The position numbers were made by a program, and so were the translations under genes. A DNA stretch of 64,000 bases from Aquisalibacillus elongatus (GTDB taxonomy: Bacteria; Bacillota; Bacilli; Bacillales; Alkalibacillaceae). The stretch covers positions 434,001-498,000 of the forward strand of contig NZ_RKRF01000007.1 in the NCBI RefSeq assembly GCF_003843875.1, given 5' to 3'. This document shows positions 57,902-64,000 of this stretch, one piece after another; the first letter of the stretch is position 1; each line of letters opens with the position of its first letter. The notes below the pieces were generated by a model that was not told the origin of the DNA, made no database searches, and saw only the letters and a list, made by a program, of their open reading frames with translations.

Positions 57902-57926
57902 ACCATATCTAAAGGTGAAAAAGGTC

Positions 57927-58892
57927 ATGAAGTTAGCTACAGCGTTTAAATACATGAATAAAGATATGCAGCAAGTTGAAAAACAGATTAAACAAGTCAC
58001 CAATACAGAAAGTTCTATGATCCAATCCGCTTCCAACCATTTGTTATCTGCTGGTGGAAAGCGTATTAGACCTATATTTGTATTGCTTGCTGCAAAATTT
58101 GGTCATGGTCAAAAAAATCAAATGATTGATGTTGCTGTTGCATTAGAACTAATTCATATGGCCTCTTTAGTTCATGACGATGTCATTGATCGCTCTATGG
58201 TTAGGCGAGGCAAACCGACCGTCAACAAAAAATGGAATAATGGTACAGCTATTTATACAGGAGATTATATCTTTGCAAGAACTCTAGAACTACTCAAACC
58301 ATTTAAAAATAATCGCTTACATACAGTTTTGTCTAACACGATTCACGATTTATGTATTGGTGAGATCGAACAAATAAGAGATAAATTTAACATTCAACAA
58401 AATGAGTTTACTTATTTTAAGCGGATTAAACGAAAAACGGCTTTGTTAATCGCCTCTAGTACTCAAATGGGTGCGATTGCATCAGGTGTTGAACCATCGA
58501 CAGAACGTCTATTAAAACAGTATGGATATCACATTGGAATGTCTTATCAAATCATGGATGACATTTTGGATTTTACTTCAACGGAAAAAGATTTAGGTAA
58601 ACCAGTAGGAAGTGATTTGTTAAACGGGCATATTACATTACCGACATTGTTTGCGATGGAAGATCCTACAATTTTTGAAGCTGTAAAAGCTTATTTTAAC
58701 GAAGATGTTCATGAATTATCCATAGAAGAAGTTATTCAAACCATTAAACAATCGAATGCTATTGAACAATCGTATAATATTAGTCAACGGTATTTACAAA
58801 AAGCTTTTAACACTTTAAAAGAATTACCAGATATAGAGGCTAAAAATTTATTAGAAGATATTGCCGAGTATTTAGGTCAAAGGAAATTTTAA
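57927..58892 (+). CDS. hepT: heptaprenyl diphosphate synthase component II
   Basis: A 321-residue trans-polyprenyl synthase, the catalytic subunit with HepS. The first aspartate motif DDVID is at residues 84-88 and the second, DDILD, near 210; GGKRIRP near 43 binds the allylic substrate. The ATG at 57927 is 8 nt from AAGGTGA; the frame opening at 57870 is within menG and unlikely. Confidence 0.94.
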   Translation: MKLATAFKYMNKDMQQVEKQIKQVTNTESSMIQSASNHLLSAGGKRIRPIFVLLAAKFGHGQKNQMIDVAVALELIHMASLVHDDVIDRSMVRRGKPTVNKKWNNGTAIYTGDYIFARTLELLKPFKNNRLHTVLSNTIHDLCIGEIEQIRDKFNIQQNEFTYFKRIKRKTALLIASSTQMGAIASGVEPSTERLLKQYGYHIGMSYQIMDDILDFTSTEKDLGKPVGSDLLNGHITLPTLFAMEDPTIFEAVKAYFNEDVHELSIEEVIQTIKQSNAIEQSYNISQRYLQKAFNTLKELPDIEAKNLLEDIAEYLGQRKF

Positions 58893-58976
58893 ACGATTCA
58901 TAAAACAATTGTTTTTTAAGGCAAACTTTGTTAAAATTTTTGACGGCTTACAAATTTAATATAGAGGTGAATTATC

Positions 58977-59423
58977 ATGGAAAAAACATTTATTATGGTT
59001 AAACCAGACGGTGTACAACGTAATCTAGTGGGTGAAATCGTTTCTCGTTTTGAAAACAAAGGATTTAAATTATCTGCAGCAAAATTGATGCAAATTTCAC
59101 CTGAACTAGCTGAAGAACATTATGGTGAACATAAAGACAAGCCTTTTTTCGGAGAGTTAACTGGTTTTATTACTTCTGGTCCAGTTTTTGCAATGGTTTG
59201 GGAAGGCGAAAACGTCATCGCTACTGCTCGTAAGATGATGGGTGCTACTAACCCTGCTGAATCAGACATTGGTACAATTCGCGGTGACTATGGTTTAACA
59301 GTTGGTAAAAACGTCATTCACGGTTCTGACTCACCTGAATCAGCTGAACGCGAAATTGGACTATTCTTCAACGAAGAAGACTTATTAACTTATAATAAAG
59401 ACCAAGATCAATGGATTTATTAA
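58977..59423 (+). CDS. ndk: nucleoside diphosphate kinase
   Basis: A 148-residue enzyme transferring the gamma-phosphate between nucleoside triphosphates and diphosphates. The catalytic His lies in [16 protein letters not shown] near residue 115. AGAGGTGA precedes the ATG. It follows hepT as in B. subtilis and ends in a terminator. Confidence 0.97.
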   Translation: MEKTFIMVKPDGVQRNLVGEIVSRFENKGFKLSAAKLMQISPELAEEHYGEHKDKPFFGELTGFITSGPVFAMVWEGENVIATARKMMGATNPAESDIGTIRGDYGLTVGKNVIHGSDSPESAEREIGLFFNEEDLLTYNKDQDQWIY

Positions 59424-59428
59424 TAATC

Positions 59429-59463
59429 AAAAAGGCCTTTGTTTAATACAAGGCCTTTTTCTT
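59429..59463. terminator. ndk terminator
   Basis: AAAAAGGCCTT (59429-59439) and AAGGCCTTTTT (59450-59460) form a perfect 11-bp stem, followed by C and T's. Confidence 0.92.
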
Positions 59464-59560
59464 ATGGAATTGTAATTTCTCTACCTAAATGTTAGCACTT
59501 TTATTCAGTATTTTTTATAATAGGGTTATAAGGTTACATAAAGGGAGAACAGACAAACAT

Positions 59561-60337
59561 ATGAAAGATGATTATACGGCATTCATTCAAGATTTGTATG
59601 AATTGACGGGAATTGATCTCAGTCAATATAAAGAGAAACAAATGAAGCGACGATTAACGTCACTTAGAGATAAACGAGGTTTTCAGTCGTTTAAGACATA
59701 TTTTAGTGCATTAAAATCGGACCAAATATTGCTTCATGAAATGTTAGATCGAATGACCATCAACGTATCCGAATTTTATCGTAATTACAAACGTTGGGAG
59801 ATTTTAAGGAACAATATTTTACCCGACTTTAACACGGGTTCGAGCGTTAATGTATGGAGTGCGGCATGTTCGACAGGTGAAGAACCTTATACATTAGCTA
59901 TGTTATTGAGTGATTTTTTTCAGCTCAATAAAATTAATATTTTAGCTACTGATTTAGATGAGCAAGTTTTACAACGAGCTAAATTAGGAGTATATCCTGA
60001 TAGAGCGTTAAAAGAAATGCCAGAAGATAAAAAACAAGCTTATATGAATTTTGATGGTGAGATGTATTCGGTTGACCCTACAATAAAAGAAAGTGTAACA
60101 TTTCAAAAGCATAATTTACTTTCTGGTCATTACAAGAAAGGTACATATGATTTAATCGTTTGCAGAAATGTTTTAATCTATTTTACAGAAGAAGCGAAGC
60201 ACAGAGTTTATCAAAAATTTGCTGATGCTTTGAAACCGAATGGTATTTTGTTTGTAGGGAGTACAGAACAACTTTTTAATCCTAAGGAATATGGTTTAGA
60301 AGTTGTCAGTACGTTCTTTTACAGAAAAATTGTGTAG
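59561..60337 (+). CDS. cheR: chemotaxis protein methyltransferase CheR
   Basis: A 258-residue SAM-dependent methyltransferase that methylates glutamates of chemoreceptors. CheR_N helices cover 1-75; the SAM motif [17 protein letters not shown] follows near 90, and [12 protein letters not shown] near 200. The ATG at 59561 is preferred because it gives the length of B. subtilis CheR, although GGGAG is 13 nt away. A TATAAT at 59516-59521 and TTAGCA at 59492-59497 may be its promoter. Position between ndk and aroC matches B. subtilis. Confidence 0.93.
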   Translation: MKDDYTAFIQDLYELTGIDLSQYKEKQMKRRLTSLRDKRGFQSFKTYFSALKSDQILLHEMLDRMTINVSEFYRNYKRWEILRNNILPDFNTGSSVNVWSAACSTGEEPYTLAMLLSDFFQLNKINILATDLDEQVLQRAKLGVYPDRALKEMPEDKKQAYMNFDGEMYSVDPTIKESVTFQKHNLLSGHYKKGTYDLIVCRNVLIYFTEEAKHRVYQKFADALKPNGILFVGSTEQLFNPKEYGLEVVSTFFYRKIV

Positions 60338-60377
60338 TAACTACGTAATTACTAGGTTTAGATTAGAGGTGTTATGG

Positions 60378-61544
60378 TTGAGGTATTTAACGGCTGGTGA
60401 GTCGCACGGTAAACAAGTTTCAACAATCATAGAGGGTGTTCCTGCAAAAATGGAGCTAGTAAAAGATGACATCAATCATTCTCTATTACGCCGCCAAGGT
60501 GGATACGGAAGAGGCAGAAGGATGAAGATTGAAAAAGACTTGGTTGAAATTACTAGCGGTGTTCGCCATGGATACACATTAGGTTCACCTATCAGTTTGG
60601 TTATTACGAATGATGATTTTAAACATTGGGTCGATGTCATGGGAGAAGACCCTATTGATGAAGACGCAAACATTAGAAGGAAAATAACCAAACCACGGCC
60701 AGGTCATGCGGATTTAAATGGAGCACTTAAATATGATCATCGGGACATGAGAAATGTATTAGAACGATCATCAGCAAGAGAAACGACAGCGAGAGTAGCT
60801 GCAGGAGCGGTAGCAAAAAAAATTCTAAATGAACTTGGTATAAAGGTAATTGGTTACGTGAAACGAATCTACCAAGTAGAAGCAGAAGACCATCATCATT
60901 TATCTGTTGAAGAAAAAATAGAACGTTCAAATCAAAGTCCGGTAAGAACACTAGATTCCTCAAAAGAACAAGAGATGATGGATGCGATTGATCAAGCCAA
61001 AAGAGATGGAGATTCAATTGGGGGTATAGCAGAAGTTCATGTTGAAGGTGTACCTGCAGGGTTAGGATCTCATGTTCATTATGATCGTAAACTTGATAGT
61101 CGAATAGCAGGAAGTGTTGTTAGTATTAATGCTTTTAAGGGTGTAGAATTCGGAGTTGGATTTGATGCCGCTAAACGACGTGGTAGTGACGTCCATGATG
61201 AAATAGTCCATCACCAAGATCAAGGTTTTTACCGAACTTCTAATCGATTAGGTGGATTTGAAGGTGGTATGACGACGGGTATGCCAATAATAGTTAAAGG
61301 TGTTATGAAGCCTATTCCAACTTTGTATAAACCTTTAAATAGTGTCGATATAGATACAAAGGAACCTTTTCAAGCTAGTATTGAACGGTCTGATTCATGC
61401 GCTGTTCCAGCAGCATCAGTTGTGATGGAACATGTGGTGGCTTGGGAGGTCGCCAATGCACTTTTAGAACAGTTCACATCAGATACGATTGATCAACTAA
61501 AATCAGAGGTTAAACGGTACAGAGAAAGGATTCAATCATTCTAA
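60378..61544 (+). CDS. aroC: chorismate synthase
   Basis: A 388-residue FMN-dependent enzyme making chorismate from EPSP. Motifs [14 protein letters not shown] at the start, [12 protein letters not shown] near 42, and [37 protein letters not shown] around 105-145 are canonical. The start is TTG at 60378, 8 nt from AGAGG, giving the conserved (M)[10 protein letters not shown]; the frame opening at 60303 lies in cheR. The stop overlaps aroB. Confidence 0.95.
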   Translation: MRYLTAGESHGKQVSTIIEGVPAKMELVKDDINHSLLRRQGGYGRGRRMKIEKDLVEITSGVRHGYTLGSPISLVITNDDFKHWVDVMGEDPIDEDANIRRKITKPRPGHADLNGALKYDHRDMRNVLERSSARETTARVAAGAVAKKILNELGIKVIGYVKRIYQVEAEDHHHLSVEEKIERSNQSPVRTLDSSKEQEMMDAIDQAKRDGDSIGGIAEVHVEGVPAGLGSHVHYDRKLDSRIAGSVVSINAFKGVEFGVGFDAAKRRGSDVHDEIVHHQDQGFYRTSNRLGGFEGGMTTGMPIIVKGVMKPIPTLYKPLNSVDIDTKEPFQASIERSDSCAVPAASVVMEHVVAWEVANALLEQFTSDTIDQLKSEVKRYRERIQSF

Positions 61545-62656
61545 TGCATAAAATAACCATTCATGCTAACCAAGGAGATTATCCGGTATTCATTAAACAC
61601 GGACTGCGACATGAGATGAAAGAACTACTAACTGAGTATGAATTCAGTCAAGTTTTAATTATTACAGACAGTAACGTCTCAGGTCTTTATTTAAAAGATG
61701 TTGAAGTCGCATTAAAAGATAAATTCAACGTTTTTTCATATGTCTTACCAGCTGGTGAGAATTCAAAATCAATGAAGCAATATGAATTAATTTTAAATTA
61801 TATGTTAAACCAAAATTTTGACCGTAACTCAGCAGTAATTGCATTGGGCGGAGGTGTCGCAGGAGATTTAGCAGGTTTTGTAGCCTCAACCTATATGAGA
61901 GGTATTGCATTCATTCAAGCTCCTACTACTTTGCAGGCTCATGACAGTAGTGTAGGGGGAAAGGTGGCCATTAACCTTAATGGAACTAAAAATATTGTAG
62001 GCCAATTTTATCCACCCAAAATGGTTATTTATGATACAGAAACGTTATTAACATTGAGTAAGAATGAATTAAAGTCTGGATTTGCCGAGATGATCAAACA
62101 TGGGTTTATAGCTGATCGCACTTTATTAGAAGGGTTAATAAAAACTTTTCCAAAGCAAATCGATCCAAATCATGCATCATTTAACCATTTATTACTTGAG
62201 TCTATTAGAATTAAACAGCAAGTTGTTGAAAGTGATGAACTAGAAAAAGGTCATAGAAAAGTTTTGAATTTTGGTCATACGTTAGGTCATGCTGTTGAAG
62301 CACAACAACTAGGTTATACTCACGGTGAGTGTGTGGCGTACGGTATGCTTTTCGCTCTATATTTGTCAGATTTGGAGTTAAATTATCATACATTACTAAC
62401 TTCAGATCTGGTTGAATGGTTTAACCGTTTAGGTTTTCCTATCAATCTTTCATCGTCTTTAAATGTGGATAAAGTAATACAAACGATAAAATATGATAAG
62501 AAAAATTCAAATGGACGTATTAATTTTATATTAATTGAGGAGACTGGAAAGCCGTATACTAAATCTTATACACCTGTTGAAATAAAACATTATTTACATA
62601 CGTTTTTAACGTTAGATCTGTTAAAGGGTGGTTATATTGAAAACAATAACGGCTAA
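61544..62656 (+). CDS. aroB: 3-dehydroquinate synthase
   Basis: A 370-residue NAD- and metal-dependent enzyme converting DAHP to 3-dehydroquinate. The GGGVAGDLAGFVAST segment near 100, TLQAHDSSVGGKVAIN, and the metal-ligand LNFGHTLGHAVE near 245 are intact. It overlaps aroC by one base (TAATG) and aroA by 20 bases. No aroH follows. Confidence 0.95.
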   Translation: MHKITIHANQGDYPVFIKHGLRHEMKELLTEYEFSQVLIITDSNVSGLYLKDVEVALKDKFNVFSYVLPAGENSKSMKQYELILNYMLNQNFDRNSAVIALGGGVAGDLAGFVASTYMRGIAFIQAPTTLQAHDSSVGGKVAINLNGTKNIVGQFYPPKMVIYDTETLLTLSKNELKSGFAEMIKHGFIADRTLLEGLIKTFPKQIDPNHASFNHLLLESIRIKQQVVESDELEKGHRKVLNFGHTLGHAVEAQQLGYTHGECVAYGMLFALYLSDLELNYHTLLTSDLVEWFNRLGFPINLSSSLNVDKVIQTIKYDKKNSNGRINFILIEETGKPYTKSYTPVEIKHYLHTFLTLDLLKGGYIENNNG

Positions 62657-63914
62657 TCAAAAAGGGTTAAAAGGAGATATTAGAGTACCTGGAGATAAGT
62701 CCATTTCACATCGGTCGATTATGTTAGCTTCACTTGCTAATGGACAGACACGAATTAATAATTTTTTAAATTCGGAAGATAGCATGAGAACGGTAGAAGC
62801 TTTTAAAGCGTTAGGTGTAAAAATTGAAATGGATCACACATCAGTCCTTGTACAAAGTGCTGGGTGGCAGAGATTTAAAGCACCTCAAAATCATTTGTAT
62901 ATGGGGAATTCTGGTACTACTTTAAGGTTAATTAGTGGTATTTTATCTGGGTTACCGTTTGAAACGAAACTCACAGGTGATGAATCTTTGAGTAAAAGAC
63001 CGATGAAGCGGGTCATTCGTCCACTAAAAGAAATGGGTTCTACGATTGAATCAAACGATGATATGTTACCCATAACGATTCGAGGAGGAGGTTTGACACC
63101 CATTGAATATCACCTACCAGTTGATAGCGCCCAAGTAAAATCAGCCATCTTATTAGCAGGGCTTATGACAACGGGAAAAACAACAGTTATTGAACGCCAT
63201 CCAACGAGGGATCATACTGAACGTATGCTTCCACTATTTAATGGAAACATAGATAAAGACAGTAATCATATTTCTATTGATGGTCCACAGAAACTTGTGG
63301 GTACGACGATCAATATTCCTGGAGATATATCTTCAGCTTCGTTTTGGATAACCGGAGCGGTCATTACACCCAATAGCCATATTGTCTTACGAAATGTTGG
63401 ACTTAATCCAACACGTACAGGCTTAATTAGTGTTTTGAAACGGATGGGCGCAAATATTCGTACAGAAATTACAAGGTATGAGGGTGAAGAACCTGTAGGA
63501 GATATTTATGTTCAGTACTCAAAGCTTTATCGAACTGAACTCTATCAAGAGGAAGTGGCCTCTTTAATTGATGAAGTGCCACTATTAGCTTTAATAGCTA
63601 CACAATCAGAGGGGAATATGTACATTAATCACATTGAAGAGCTGAAGTATAAAGAGTCCAATCGAGTTAAGGCTATCGTCGATATGTTAAAGGCCTTAAA
63701 CGCTAACGTTGAAGAGGTGGAAGATGGAATATTTATAGAGGGTAAAAGTCGGTTGCAAGGAAATTATATTAACACGTATCACGATCATCGAGTTGCAATG
63801 GTTGCTTCTATTGCATCATTAATCACTGACGGTGCCGTGACGTTAAGTGATGGTGATTGTGTTAATATATCTTACCCAAGTTTTTATAAGGAATTGTATC
63901 GATATTCGAATTAA
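62637..63914 (+). CDS. aroA: 3-phosphoshikimate 1-carboxyvinyltransferase (EPSP synthase)
   Basis: A 425-residue enzyme. Motifs PGDKSISHRSIMLASLANG near residue 20, GNSGTTLRL near 90 and SKRPMKRVIRPL near 120 place it in the class II-like group common in Firmicutes (NSGTT rather than NAGTA). The start is TTG at 62637, 8 nt from AAAGGG; the GTG at 62628 lies in that site. Directly follows aroB, whereas in B. subtilis aroH, trpEDCFBA, hisC and tyrA intervene. Confidence 0.95.
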   Translation: MKTITANQKGLKGDIRVPGDKSISHRSIMLASLANGQTRINNFLNSEDSMRTVEAFKALGVKIEMDHTSVLVQSAGWQRFKAPQNHLYMGNSGTTLRLISGILSGLPFETKLTGDESLSKRPMKRVIRPLKEMGSTIESNDDMLPITIRGGGLTPIEYHLPVDSAQVKSAILLAGLMTTGKTTVIERHPTRDHTERMLPLFNGNIDKDSNHISIDGPQKLVGTTINIPGDISSASFWITGAVITPNSHIVLRNVGLNPTRTGLISVLKRMGANIRTEITRYEGEEPVGDIYVQYSKLYRTELYQEEVASLIDEVPLLALIATQSEGNMYINHIEELKYKESNRVKAIVDMLKALNANVEEVEDGIFIEGKSRLQGNYINTYHDHRVAMVASIASLITDGAVTLSDGDCVNISYPSFYKELYRYSN

Positions 63915-63960
63915 GAATGATCATTATTAGTATTTTAAACGGCACGTATGGAGGGGTAAC

Positions 63961-64000
63961 ATGGATCCAATAGCAGAAGCATTAGATTTATATGAAGCTG
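63961..64000 (+). CDS. start of a ypiA-like gene, cut by the window edge
   Basis: An ATG follows GGAGGGGTAAC and encodes MDPIAEALDLYEA before the edge. In B. subtilis the TPR protein gene ypiA follows aroA. Thirteen residues are too few to prove it. Confidence 0.45.
   Translation, partial: MDPIAEALDLYEA

Overview
The window is a low-GC chromosomal segment of an endospore-forming member of the Bacillaceae (Firmicutes). The basis is its content of sporulation genes (spoIIM, the spoIIA and spoVA operons, spmAB, sleB-ypeB, spoVIF, spoIVA), the resABCDE cytochrome c/respiration cluster, ypdA (bacillithiol redox), hepS-menG-hepT, and gene order that largely follows the spoIIA-to-aroA part of the Bacillus subtilis chromosome. 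I cannot name the genus with confidence; a Halobacillus/Alkalibacillus-like lineage is only a guess. I see no rRNA, tRNA, CRISPR array, insertion sequence, prophage or defence island. This is core chromosome, and I did not find an undescribed multi-gene system in it.

Layout. 1-6.1 kb: 5' part of a glycerophosphodiesterase gene, a YqjP-like metallo-hydrolase, a structured repeat, a YolD / Y-family polymerase pair behind a promoter carrying two LexA boxes, an aldo-keto reductase, nudF and an endonuclease Q-like gene. 6.2-11.8 kb: spoIIM, fur (with PerR/Fur-type boxes), xerD and a nucleoside catabolism operon deoB-punA-pdp. 11.9-19.4 kb: dacF-spoIIAA-spoIIAB-sigF and spoVAA-AB-AC-AD-AE-AF. 19.5-25.8 kb: lysA, ppiB, orphan ribT, scpA-scpB, ypuI, dacB-like, spmA-spmB. 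25.9-34.4 kb: rluB, resA-resB-resC-resD-resE, sigX-rsiX. 34.4-40.9 kb: family I pyrophosphatase, an uncharacterised XRE regulator, ferredoxin, ypbB-recQ, a CPBP protease, a small basic membrane protein, a MecA-family adaptor and ddl. 41-46.7 kb: glutamate dehydrogenase, ypdA, asparaginase, sleB-ypeB. 46.8-55.7 kb: PilZ protein, cmk, plsC, S1-domain protein, der, gpsA, spoVIF, a DUF2768 protein, a lipoprotein, spoIVA. 56-64 kb: hbs, hepS-menG-hepT-ndk-cheR-aroC-aroB-aroA and the start of a ypiA-like gene.

The genes form cooperating blocks: sigma-F control and dipicolinate uptake for spores, spore maturation and cortex lysis, cytochrome c maturation with its redox two-component system, menaquinone side-chain and head-group steps, the common aromatic pathway, and salvage of nucleosides. 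Against the B. subtilis order several blocks are absent at their usual places: the rib operon (only ribT remains), spoVAEA, mtrAB next to hbs, and aroH-trpEDCFBA-hisC-tyrA between aroB and aroA. Start codons are often TTG or GTG; in many entries the start was moved downstream of the longest possible frame to match a Shine-Dalgarno site.
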